Shown piece after piece: positions 35,106 to 46,254 of a stretch of 64,000 bases of DNA (the stretch's first letter is position 1; each line of letters starts with the position of its first letter). The translations under genes were made by a program, and so were the position numbers. The notes under the pieces were generated by a model. It did not search any database and was not told the DNA's origin. It saw nothing but the letters and a program-made list of their open reading frames with translations. The DNA lies in the NCBI GenBank assembly GCA_033558025.1, contig JAUCEF010000005.1, forward strand, positions 8,122,001 to 8,186,000. The letters run 5' to 3'. This DNA comes from Phytophthora sp. 'mugwort' (lineage: Eukaryota > Oomycota > Peronosporomycetes > Peronosporales > Peronosporaceae).

Positions 35106-36316
35106 TGGTACGATCCCTTTCAAGTTTTTTCCGTCACCAAATTGAGCGACGCACCCAACTTCTCCCCGAGCTCTGCCGTTGAGTTGGCTGGGGAGGCGGC
35201 AATCCTGTTTTTCACGACCCCCCATCTCACCTCGATTGACTGATGCTCGGGATGATACGGCGGGGTGTAAAATAGATGATTGCCGTGTTTGTGGGCGATG
35301 TTTGACGCGTTGTACGACGCTTTGCCCTTGCTCCTCGAAACGAGCGACGGCAGCGTCTTGTTTCTTGTGTCCGAACCCCACGGGATGCCGTTGCTGAGCA
35401 GCCACCCAAATATTTTCGTCTTCTTCCAGCCTTTACGGGGGCTTGGTTTTCGATGTGCTTGTGGTAGCTGACACCGTCCGCCACGATGTTGCATGGGCCG
35501 TAGTTTTCCTTCAGCGTAGCGCATAGCTGGCAGAACCACATCTCAAACTTCATGCTGTTAAAGTTTCCGTGATAATCTTGATCGTCCATCGGTGCTAAGT
35601 CTGACCGCCAGAACTTAACGGAGCCTTCTACCGCCAGTTAGCATGTCCTCCGTTTTTAACATAAACAATACCTGCCCCGACAATGCAAAACCTTCGGCCA
35701 GCCCCGCTTTTTGTAGAGTGGATGCTATCCTCTAAAACCAATGAGCGCGACGCCACATGATGCCCATTAACGTAACTTTCGTCTAAGAAGACTTCAGGCC
35801 TCTAGGGGCTTTGTGGGCGCGACTGGAAACTTTCTTTTGCAAACTTTCTTTTGCAAGTATTCTTCTCGAAACTTTACGGTGTCAGCAGCGTCAGCGGCGA
35901 TGTTTCTGCTCTGACCGCGTTCGTATGCAAACTCCAGTCTTTTGACGACAACTCGTACCGTCCTGGCTGAAACCTGCTGTCCGTGACACTTTGTAACCGT
36001 TCCTAGATGTGGTAAGTTCTCTCCGTAAATTACGGCTGGAGATTATATTACGGAGCTCGGGTCGGTATATTTTCAGCTGGCGAGCTCGGGCGGTGACCCC
36101 GAGCGTGGGAAGAGGCTTCGAACAGTTCGTCGTGGTGCTTGTTCCAGTCGGCAAAAACGAGCGAGATCGTGCTCGTTGCGTAGCCCGTTGCAGCCTTTAT
36201 CCCTTGGCGTAGGGTAAGGTGGCGTCGGGTGATCCCTGGGTGTGCTCGGCCTTGAGAGTGCGGTGCAACCGGACAAGCTGGCACTTTTCCTCTGGAGTCA
36301 AAACGTGCTTCGGCAT
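35106..36316 (-). pseudogene. Tc1/mariner-superfamily transposase
   Basis: Minus-strand relic starting at MPKHVLTPEEKCQLVRLHR (ATG at 36316), which opens a helix-turn-helix region. Later blocks in other frames are VFLDESYVNGHH near 35790 (first acidic block), SIHSTKSGAGRRFCIVGAG, NIVADGVSYHKHIENQAP near 35480 (second Asp), and HLFYTPPYHPEHQSIEVRW near 35230 (the PPYSPDLNPIE region). Spacing fits a DDE/D transposase of the Tc1/mariner type. At least four frame breaks occur. Terminal inverted repeats were not found by eye. Confidence 0.8.
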
Positions 36317-37294
36317 CGCGTAGCAAAAATTCAGTTCTGGTTCGATTCTAGTAATAGAAAGACGTGAGCAAGCGTATTATCAATACGAACACGTTGTTAC
36401 TTAATGCATTATAATTGGTCGAAAACTCGAGGCAACAGGCTAGAATTCTGTCGCCATCTTTTGACTCGTGCCAGATCCCAATTTGTCAGTACAATAAGGC
36501 AATAGAAGTACCTGGCCTGCTCTCGAGTAAGCTTCTCTCTTTTGATATTTACAAACTGCTCATCAGCCACACAGACCACAAATTGATAGTACGCCATTTC
36601 TATTTGGTTCGGCACCTATAACGCTCTACACGCTGGACACGTCTTCGCGTTGGTGAGGGCTGGATACTTCGTTTTCGGCTGAGCGAGAGATTCTGAATCC
36701 ATCATTCCCGATGGCGACGGCCTTGTCGGGGACATTTCGTACATGATCGCGTCGCTTCAGAGGTGATTTTGCCTAGCTTCTCAATGATCGATCAGCTTGG
36801 TGTGTTTGAGATGAGCTTTTCCCTGATCGTGTCACTCGATACGTTTTAGGCGATACTGTACGTGATCGCGATGCTGATGAAGTACCTCTTGAATGCTTTG
36901 CTTTCTTGAGCGGTGGTTGAAATTGCGGGTTGAATTTACCTCTTGCTGGAGGAGGGGTTGTCAGGCGGCTTCTAGCTGCAACGATCAGGCCGTTCATGGC
37001 GGCAGACTGCGCCCGTCTAGTAAGCCGTACCAGGATGCAGTATGCCATTTGATGAGGAAGACTTAGGTGCTATCATCTCGAGCTGAGCTAAGCAGCTTGC
37101 GGAGCGAACTCGTGTTGTCTAAGTTAATACTACAATTGGTGCTCGGACGCAGAGTTAATGAACAGAATAGATCTACTACGTGCAAGCTTTTCGATATGGG
37201 GCAAATATTGCCTGGTGGATGTGTCACTCAACGAGCAGAACCTGGCTCGCAGAAAATTCTTTTAATTCGCTTTCTCAAACCGTTTTGACCAATT
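36317..37294. other. Spacer with no recognised gene
   Basis: Several short frames of 60-90 codons on both strands have no recognised motif. Probably TE debris. Confidence 0.3.
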
Positions 37295-38000
37295 AAATGG
37301 CTAGAAACGTCTGGGTGTCGACTGGGTGTCGAACGACGTCACGTACACCCGTGTCCGGTGACGTCGGATCGGCGCCAAGGATCGGGATGTCGACAGCTTT
37401 ACAGGCCAGTACTAACAATCCGGCTGAGACGTTTAACAATACTATAAAGAGAGATTACACCATGCGCCGGCGTCAAAAAAATGAGTACGCTACTGCATGA
37501 ATTGTTTGAATGCTGCGGTCACAATACGTCATTGGCTTGACCTGTTTTGAACGCAGTTGTGCCGTTGCCGCCGATTATCAAGCGCGCACGGGAGCTAGCC
37601 CGTGAAACCCTACTTCACGTGTGGGATGACACCGTCTACACGACGTGACCGGGTGATGTGATAGTAAATATACTTTCATACCCTGCGAAGCAAGTGGGTT
37701 TATCGCCTAATAAGCGCAGTGAGGTTGGAATTGCGGTATCCGCACAAATGGGCTTCAATTACGCGCGCATGGAGGTCCAAAATCGGCCTAGTACCGGATG
37801 GCCGGTTAATCTGCGTCTGCAGTATTGTTCGTGCGGTTTTTTTGGTTGGGTCTTCGAACCTGCTTGCATGTCTCGTACGCACTTCGAGTCTCGAATTCTG
37901 TAGACGGAAAGGCCGCGATCTCTTAGTAAGCAGGAAGAGAAAGAAAGTGTCCGGAGATGCGGCTTTGTGCTACGCTGACATCTGATGTGCAAAAACGGTG
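37295..38000 (+). pseudogene. MULE transposase C-terminal fragment
   Basis: Contains STNNPAETFNNTIKRDYT near 37410-37465, which is the conserved TNN-x-E-FN-x-LKR region of Mutator-like transposases. After a gap, NYARMEVQNRPSTGW and a SWIM-type start LQYCSCGFFG (C-x-C) follow near 37760-37850. The downstream half of the SWIM finger is altered. Frames are broken. Confidence 0.7.
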
Positions 38001-39394
38001 GACCCGCGTTGTCATGGTAGTGAAAACATTCCAACGCATTTTGAAATATGTCACCATCTATCACAGTACGGTTCAAGTCCTGATGCGACTGCATTATTCC
38101 TACTTCGTATTGTAAATGTGAAGTCGTCAGAGCGAGGCTCTGGATAGAAAGCAAGGACCGTGATATGATAAAAACAAAACATGGAAATTTTCCCCCCCCC
38201 GCTTGAGTGAGTCCTCACCCACTAGCTCAAATTTACTTTCGATAGCGGTCTTGACGTCTGCTAGCATGTATCGCAACCTCGCTTGCAAAACCAACGTTAA
38301 CATATTTTGACTAGAGTTGTGGCCGTGCCCACAGTGTTACAAGTTGGTGTGATACGATATGCACACCATACGGGCAATCCACCATCTCGCATATTTGTTA
38401 GGTCGACTAATATTTGACGATGGCGTTCGCGTAGATAGATCTTAAATTTCTTTTGCTTAAGTTGGAGTACGGCGGAAACGACAGTAGTGGACCGTTCTCT
38501 AACGCGACGATGATGCTGTGTTTTAGCATGTACATTGCTAATATAGAGCTGAATCTACCTTAGTGGGACATGCATGGCCTTGCTCAAACTGTGTAGACGT
38601 TAGTCTCGTATTGGTCGATGATTCGGTATTTTTAGCATGAATATCGCTATTACAGAACTCAGCGTGAATGCATGGATTTGCTCGAAATGTGTACCCCATA
38701 GTCCAGTATTGCACTGTTTAATGGTAACTACCAAATGTTGTTGTTCAATTTACTTGTAGATGATGTAGGCACTATCGAGCTCGAAACCCACTCGCCAGGA
38801 TTCAAGCTGATAAGATCATCATGAAGAATTGGTATTGAAATGGCCTCCTGCTCGTGCGATCGTGAGTCAGAGCGATAAACAGAATAAATCAAGACTTGTC
38901 TTGCTTTAGCGCGAACTCAGGTATCTGACGACAGTACTTGCGCAGGTCCGTGCGCCACACTTCCGTCCTCCCTCAAGCAAATATCATAGTACTCCAGTAC
39001 TATGAACCCGTACGGCTCCATCTTCCTTTTCCGGCCACGCGATATCGGTTTGGTGGGGCGTCGGGGCAGTCCATGCCGTCCCAATATGTTTCCTTTCCAG
39101 CCCAGCAGCGTTTCCTTGGGGTTTGTAACTTCTCCACCGATGTTTTGATATCCCATTGATTGTCTCTCCACACTCTGAGTCGGGCTTTAATATCCGGGAC
39201 CGCTGTTTGCTTGCAGGTGCGCTTGTCCATTTCACAATTGGTTGTGGGGGAGCCTTGAGCGAAGGGGGTGGGCGATTGATAAATGGACGGTGGGGAAGAT
39301 CGGTACGGCTACAAAGTCAATTTCTAGAAGTAATTGTGAGCTGTCAGGTATACTTATAGAAATACCCGAATATAATTGCAAATATAGCAGGTTT
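38001..39394. other. TE-rich spacer, unidentified ORF fragments
   Basis: An 11-C run lies near 38190-38201. A minus-strand stretch at 38917-39235 reads coherently in two overlapping frames (for example WDIKTSVEKLQTPRKRCWAGK and FIVLEYYDICLREDGSVAHG), which suggests a frameshifted gene relic, but I do not recognise the family. Confidence 0.35.
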
Positions 39395-39541
39395 GGCAAG
39401 TAGAACTGAAGGCTGGCGACTAGAACTGAAGGCCGGCGAGTAGCATTGAAGTCCGGCTAGTAGAACTGAAGTCCGGCAAGTAGTATTGAAGCTGGCGAGT
39501 AGAATTGATTACAGGCGAGTAAAAAAACTGATGTCTGGCGA
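39395..39541 (+). repeat. Tandem array, about 20-bp unit, seven copies
   Basis: Units of the type GGCGAGTAGAACTGAAGTCC, with single-base changes and one expanded unit. The core GGCGAGTAGAACTGA is shared with the array at 30797-31051, in the same orientation. Confidence 0.88.
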
Positions 39542-41919
39542 CGAACCAATTCAACTCGTGTCACTAGTAGAATAGGAATGACACTCTGCCTCTGCTGGTG
39601 CACAAACATACATGCTGTTCAGAAAGTAAAAAGATTAGCTATTAATTGTCGCGCAGAAATAAGCCGCGCGGATTTAAGCTTGTTATAACGAGCCTGATCT
39701 ATCGTGTTATTTGTTTTGGCGCAAACCGTATCGGTGTTGTCGACATTACGCAGGCTCAAAGCCCCAAACGTGCAATGACTGGTTCCTAAATTTTGAGGGT
39801 ACTTGTGTCATCTGTGTTTTGTAAGATTGAGAACGGGATTGAGGTAGGAAGCGATGCGTCTGCAGTGTTTGACTTGAAAGACTACCGAAACGTTCTCTCC
39901 CATTTTCGTCGAGAAAATCATTGGGGTTTCGTCATCGCGGAGCTCCCACTGCAGCCAGGCGCGACGATTTGTAGAGTTTAGCTTCGTCACGCAACAAAAG
40001 CAGACTAACAAGCAGGAATGTGGCATCTACAGTGGTGGTGGTGCATATCTAAACACTCACCAACTTCAATGAGTAACATTAGGCGTGACCTAGCAATCGG
40101 CAAGTTCAATAAGACCAAGACCAGGGCGAGCAGGTTGCGCGCGTCAATGTTCAAACTTATGAAAAACGAACAAGACCAAGAGAACCATTAAAAGGGAACG
40201 GTAATCATAAAGTAAACGAGTTGGTTGAACCTAACAAACATTTTCGTTTTTATGTACAATTGCTGATTGCATAGCGCCGCGATCCTAACGGCCTTCAAGA
40301 CTTCGACAAGCATTTTTCCGTATTAGTCGACATGAACAGCAGCCTTTACTTGCTCTTGAAGCGCTTGCAAGCCCTGCTCAGATCGCATGAATCGAATGTA
40401 CGAATATATTAAGTGCGATACATTCGCTGTGCCCTCATGACTGTCGGTATTGCGAGGTTTTGGCTAACGTCGCCTCGGCCTCGTTAACGAGCACTTTCTC
40501 GCCGTGCTTCCCTTTGTGGCTGAGTTAACGCACGATTGCAAAACACGCACATCCATTCAAAGTACCCACAACGTTTGGTGCTGCAGCAGCACTGTCCGAT
40601 ATTTTGACAGAATGGCGGTGCTGTCACACGTTCATGGCGTCGGTACAGCACTGTATGGCAATTCTCACGCGTGCTCCGTTTGAAACCCGACGATTTCCCT
40701 ATTTATTGTTGCTCTGTATAGTTACGACCCGACTCGAGCTCGTGGCCCCCGAGCTCTTTGTATAAGAACCAAATCATATTAATAAGAGCCCAACAAATAA
40801 AAAAATACAAGGACAGCCGTCTATTGTAGAGTTCTGTCATTACTTAATCGTATTTAAACGTTGTTTTCCTAAGTGGGTTATCAGCTTATAGGATGATCTG
40901 AAAATATCTGTTGTCACCATACAAAATCCCTGATTAAAACAGCAAAAAACAGTAAAAAGCGCAAGAATGCAAGAAAATTGACATTATCGCTAGAGGCGGA
41001 TAATTTTCCTTCGTACGTTTCGATTCTTGGAGATACTGCAAAGTAAGGACATCAGAATGTCGGATCCTCTGGCGATGTTCGACGTCATTTGAGATCAGCG
41101 TCTACACCTTTGTCCGAGCAAGTTAAGATTAAAGGACAAGCAAGTCGAGACAGATATGATTCGGGCACCCGGAAAATTAAGTTGGGCACCTGTCAAAACG
41201 CAATTTCCCATGAAAAGTGATAAACACCGCAATCTACTCCGGTGCGTGAACAACAGTCCGCATTTGAGGGTGGCCGAATGGAAGTAGCAGCTGCAACGAA
41301 GTCCGCTATGCCTGCAGTGGGTCCGCCGGCAGTGAAGACACGTATTGGTATGGCTGCAATAGTGCGGCTGGAGCTGACCGCATACATTCAGATGGAAGCA
41401 GGCGCTGGGGAACTTGTGTTGCTAGGTCATCAAGGCCTGGGCTGAAGTATGCGGATTGTCTTTGGACTTGTTTACTGACATTGTAATGGCTAAATCCATC
41501 GAAATCGAACTGGTTAATGGCAGATCAGTCCCGGGTAGATTGAATTTTTTTTCGCCTCAGCTGCAAATTGCTGACCTTGGACAGTAGAAGTAGCGTACAT
41601 TGCTGTACAGGACCCGGAATTTGGTCTACTACGTCGAGGTCAGAGCCAAACAGTGGTGCTCGCTGCGCTACTACAAGCGTGTTCGCTTGTGAACGACAAT
41701 TGTTTTGAGCACTTGTCTGACTTTGAACTTCAAGTTATATCCATTTACCTCCGGGACACTAAGCTCGGAAGCAGCACGTCCACGGATGATATGTGCACAG
41801 ACGAGAACGTTTTATAGTAAGGCATTCAGGTGAGCATAGCGCTGAAGCAGTCGTGTTGTTTGGTATCTTTGCTTCCGCTAGACCCGGAAAATATCCTGTG
41901 CACTCAATGCTTCGCCCTC
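39542..41919. other. Long noncoding, AT-rich TE spacer
   Basis: About 2.4 kb without a supported gene. Short frames at 39793 and 41242 have no recognised motif. No terminal repeats, tRNA or array were identified. Confidence 0.4.
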
Positions 41920-43305
41920 TTCGTCACGAATATACATATATAGCACACGAACGACTGACCGCTCTTCCGTTGCAAAAGCCCGCTACCCTGTTCGTAGATA
42001 CCAGGACTCGAGCCAGGCGTTTTGCATATTGGGGCGGTGGCATTGACGCCGCCGACTGTGCAGCTGCTACACTCAGCGAGTAATCCTCGGCAATTGTCAG
42101 CAACTTTAGAATTAGCCTTAAAGTGTCTGAGGCTTTCCGGAGTGTATAGCGTTTGATACTTGCGTTGAATACTTCGCATGGATTATTAGTGGTGGCAAAT
42201 CCACCCGGCAAGTGATAAATTGCCATCTCCAAAATCGACTTTGTATCCGCTGGGTATAAAAGTATGTTGTAAAACCACGTAGGCTTCCGTCATGTTGCCA
42301 CGCTTGGCACACTCGAGACCACTCGCGTAGGAAGTGCTCTAGGCTGAGAGTGTAATGCATGTCTAGAATGCCACGATACACAACTGCGCGTACATTGTCT
42401 GGCAAATGCCGTATGGCTTGCGGACATTGTACAGTACGTGGAAAAGGCATATCAAATAAGTGCAGTTCGCAAATTCAGTGATCTCCTGTAATCCATTCAA
42501 CTGTGCAGCTTCCGCGTCCCCCAATACAGCTTCAATTCTTAGCGGCAGTTTCATGTGCTTACGAAAAACTAGCAAATGATTTAATTGCTTGGTGGTGCTC
42601 GTGCTGCGTCCTTTGGCTTATAATAAAGGCAGCCGCGAGATGATAACGCCGGCTTCGATCCGTACACCACACGTGATCACAGTGTAACCGAGGTCGTTCA
42701 GCTTAAACATTAATAGCTCAACAATGTTCTGCATTAGCTTCAGACTTGTGATACATAGTATTAACGGCTCGTCGTCTTCGCCATTTCCAATAAATGGGAA
42801 ACCATCGTTATCGTCACGATTTCCAAATACAAAGAAGTCTCGGAGTCGAGGTCAGCGACGAACGCCTCGGCTCGCACGAGTTGTCGAGCCCTCAAGATTG
42901 AGTTATTTGTATCTTGCAGCCACTGGTTGTATTTTACGCTCCGAAGAACCTGCTCGCATGTTGGGAATCCAAGAACGGGAGTCGGTATTTCGGGTGCACG
43001 CAGCAAGTTGCTCCAAAAATACCGCGGTGGAACCGCATTTCGTCCATACGTTGAATATATTCGCGCATTTTCCGTGTCACCTTTGCTCGTGGTTGCTGCA
43101 AGCACTGTGCGCTCCCATGCGCATGAACTTTACCATTACTGAGAACAAACCAGCGGGAAGATGACCAGCACTCGCGAACATCGCAGACAACGGGACACTT
43201 CCAGAGTTGGCCTTCTTCTTTGAAATTGGGGCTCCCACACCGAAGCCGACGCTCTACCATCTCGTGGTCTCCTGGGCAAACTACACACCAGCGCGTTCTC
43301 ATCAA
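41920..43305 (-). pseudogene. MULE transposase relic with N-terminal zinc-finger region
   Basis: Minus strand. The N-terminal part (43305 to about 42940) carries paired Cys motifs (RCGSPNFKEEG, LWKCPVVC), resembling the zinc-finger part of MULE proteins. Middle pieces include FVADLDSETSLYF and, at 42450-42540, VLGDAEAAQLNGLQEI and YLICLFHVLYNVRK (the GDA and C-x-FH-x region). The later block YHLPGGFATTNNPCEVFNASIKR lies near 42140-42220. Stops and frame changes separate them. It is the same superfamily as the relics at 31061, 37295 and 50665 but is not a recent copy of them. Confidence 0.78.
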
Positions 43306-43650
43306 AACACAGCAGAGCAGCAGAACGTTTCCCAGCGAAACTTGGTAAACTCTTCTTCTTCACCAAATTAGAGAGCTTCGTCCAGCAAACTCAGGGGGCG
43401 TCGTAGGTACTTTAAGAAAAGTGAAAAGAAATATTGCGCATATTGGCTTAGAGCGCTCGATGTACTGATGAACGAATGACTGGTGTATGTGCTGTCTGTC
43501 ATATGGATGGATATAGTTGTTTTTCCGACCGATAGAACAGCAGGATTGTGGAAGACCCAAAAGAGATCGCATCTTAGCCTATCACATCACTCCAGTTGAG
43601 CATTTTTAGCGAATAAAAACAATTAGGGCTAGGCGTACCGTTCCGACACG

Positions 43651-43672
43651 TTCCGACAAATATTTGTCGGAA
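43651..43672. repeat. Perfect 22-bp palindrome
   Basis: TTCCGACAAAT joined to its exact reverse complement with no spacer. TTCCGACACG stands directly before it as a near repeat at 43641. It lies between the MULE and Crypton relics. Confidence 0.85.
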
Positions 43673-43790
43673 CCACGCGACAAAATATGAATATGCCGAT
43701 ACAAATGTCAAGTCTAACGAATAGGTCTGGCATATATGTAGCATTCGGACAACTAGGCATTTTTTTCTAGATTAGGAAGAAAGTTGGAGG

Positions 43791-45980
43791 ATGTTGACAC
43801 ACATCCACTTGTTTAGGTCACGCAGTTCGAAAAGCAGATCGAGAAGCATGAGCTTAACCGCGTTCGCGAATGTGAACACCATGAAGGCGCGAACCACAGC
43901 GATTGCCGCATTCAAGCGGATGTTGGAGGAAGATGGAATACGTCCAGGCCAACATTCTCTTGGACAACTCCTTCAAGCGGTTGGCGGCGACTATGGATCG
44001 CTTTGGCTACTATCTCGCCACCAACGAAGGGAACAAAGGTAATCTTGCACGCAGTTCGGCAACGTCGTATTATAGAAATGTTAAGTTGTGGTTGTTCGAT
44101 GAATACCCGCAATTGTGTGTCCCTACGGAGTTAATCTTGCTAAAGCAAAGCAAGACATTAGATAGGCGTTGCTTAAAAAGAGAGAAGGCTTGATTAATAA
44201 AGCTCCTCTTTGTACTAAGGAGGACTTACAGACCCTTGTTCACTATGTATACAGCACAGCTCGCGTACATGCTGACTACCAGGACGCTGCGCTAGCGTGT
44301 CTAATATGACACTGCTTCGGTCGCTCTTCGGATTTAGGCTACATACAAAAGCAGCACGTGTCAGTATCAACGAGCGCACATTCTACATTCTGCTGCTGTG
44401 GGTCAAGACATCAGAAGAGCAGGGACTCACCTTGATCCCTCACAAGAAGGACTTCTTGACGTGCCTTTTGCACGCCATCGCCATCGCACTGGCCATCCAG
44501 GATGCACCTTGTGCAGCGCTGCTTGACCAGCTGCCCGAGCTTGCGTCTGAAGATGCTATCCCGATTGACACCGGTGGCCCGTTTCACGAGTTGTTGGCAG
44601 CTGAGCCGACAACGCTTCAAGTTGCTGTAGTGCCGTCGACCATGCCCGCCGTCGCTTCGGAGTCGGTCCTGTCGCCCACGCTCGAGTCTAGGAATCTCCG
44701 TACCATTGCGCCGCTGCGTACAGACACAAGCACACAAGATCAAGGAAAGAACAAACCGGGAGGCGGATACACCAAGCGGGGTGAGGATGGGGTGCAGGCT
44801 TAAGTGAACAGGATGCTCAGGCGCGTAGCTGAACCTGCTGGAGCCACCGCTACCTTGACCTCACATTCCATCCACCGTGGTGGTGCTCAGCACGTGAACG
44901 CCGACGACCACCTAGCTACTAAGCGGATCTTCGACCACGGGGCGTGGGATATGACGAAGACCAACAAGGCCTTCGCCTACATCACTAACACGCTCGCGAG
45001 GACAGGAAAGTGGCTCGGATCTTGAGCGGGTGGGAGGGGTGGACGAGTCGCCCACGATCCTCGACGTTGCGGAGCTGGATCATGTTAGCCAGGAACGGCT
45101 AGGTTGCTTGCAGGCTTGTCTATTCAGCACCTGCTCAAATCTCAAGCAACAACGACTGAACGAAAGCACCAAGGTATTGAGCATACTCACAGCGTACCTC
45201 ATTCGCTACTTCCCGCAGTTAAAGGAGCTTGCGCCGATAGCCCCTATCGTCACGCGCGTGGAGGAGTGCTTGGCCGCGGAGATACCGATTGCTGACGCAC
45301 TCGCATGGTCTGTTCCGCTGCACGCCGGCGCTACTCCACCTGATAAAGAACAACAACAAGAACAAGACGCAAGCCAAAAAAAAACTCATGCGCAATAATC
45401 GATCACCTTCTTGCTGTCATTCAAGAAATTATCGCCACGAACAAAGCACTAGCTGCACTCCTGACGATCGTCGAGGCGGTTTTATTGAACCCGAAGGAGA
45501 AGCACGGAAGACCTGCAGTCGAACAATCCGAAGAAGCATCAGATCAGGAGCCGAAACCCCAGCGCAGGAAGAAACAAGTCACAAAACCTTTCAGCCGCTT
45601 GGTACGAATGGTACAGGCGCGTGTCGCGCATCTGGGACTCCGCTGATCGCCAAAAGAAGTCGGAGTCCCGTCACATCGTTGCCTTCATGAAGCTCTTCCT
45701 CGACGCAAGCTTCATCCTAGATGCCAAAGCGAGGGACTACAAGGACCAAGTTCTCGGCTTAGGCCGCCGAGCTGAAGCCGAACTGCTCGCGTTCTTGAAG
45801 GCCCATGGCGTCAACGCAAAGGGAGATGAAAGTGTCCTGCGCGCGCTGCGTCCGCTCCACAAGTCCGGCACCTTGGACGAGGGTATCATGATCTATAAGC
45901 GCCAACTTGCAATCGGAAGCATCGCTGATCCTGCACCTGTTGACACGCTAGACAAGCTCACTCCTGTCGGTCGCGTGTAA
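43791..45980 (+). pseudogene. Crypton tyrosine-recombinase DNA transposon
   Basis: Plus-strand Crypton in four frame segments. N-terminal block: QANILLDNSFKRLAATMDRFG near 43940. First catalytic Arg region: CFGRSSDLGYIQKQHVS near 44310, preceded by TGA where Trp is expected. Then VKTSEEQGLTLIPHKKDF and CLLHAIAIALAIQ (44400-44490). The recombinase box reads SHSIHRGGAQHVN near 44870, so the HxxR motif reads HSIH; downstream come DHGAWDMTKTNKAFAYI with the candidate nucleophile Tyr. The C-terminal part (45600-45970) with RIWDSADRQKKSESRHIVAFMKLF and SVLRALRPLHKSGTLDEG resembles the GCR1_C-type DNA-binding domain usual in oomycete Cryptons. Cryptons move as DNA circles without terminal inverted repeats, so its ends cannot be read off. 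Confidence 0.83.
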
Positions 45981-46183
45981 GACAGTTAGTTATAAATTCA
46001 AATACATGTCCATCTCAGAACCACACTGGTCATATATACAATAACCATCACGTGCTCACAGACCTCATAGCGCGCCCCATACAACTGCAAACACCACCTG
46101 GACACACACATCACAGCGCAGAATACATATCACACAAACACAAACAAGCACACAGTCTTGCCTCCAACCCTATCGGGAACAGT

Positions 46184-46254
46184 AGCACCGACCTGACTCA
46201 AACAGACATCTCAGGGCCGAAGCCCTGCGCTCTTGCCTGTTGAGCTACGGTGCT
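46184..46254 (-). ncRNA. tRNA-like sequence (tRNA pseudogene or SINE head)
   Basis: A 71-nt cloverleaf can be drawn: a 7-bp acceptor stem (AGCACCG with CGGTGCT), D stem GCTC/GAGC, anticodon stem CAGGG/CCCTG but with a 6-nt loop CTTCGG instead of 7, and a T arm with loop TTTGAGT in place of TTCGAAT. The A box TAGCTCAACAGG fits the pol III consensus; the B box is degenerate. No CCA. The short loop makes the anticodon ambiguous, so a decoding tRNA is unlikely. About 200 bp of unrelated sequence follows on the same strand, down to the Crypton, as in tRNA-derived SINEs. Confidence 0.5.

Noticed and set aside
38917..39235. Coherent minus-strand reading in two frames
   Set aside because: It looks like a frameshifted relic, but no family was recognised, so no gene is called.
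42724..43164. 146-aa plus-strand frame
   Set aside because: It overlaps the minus-strand MULE relic, which carries the recognisable motifs.
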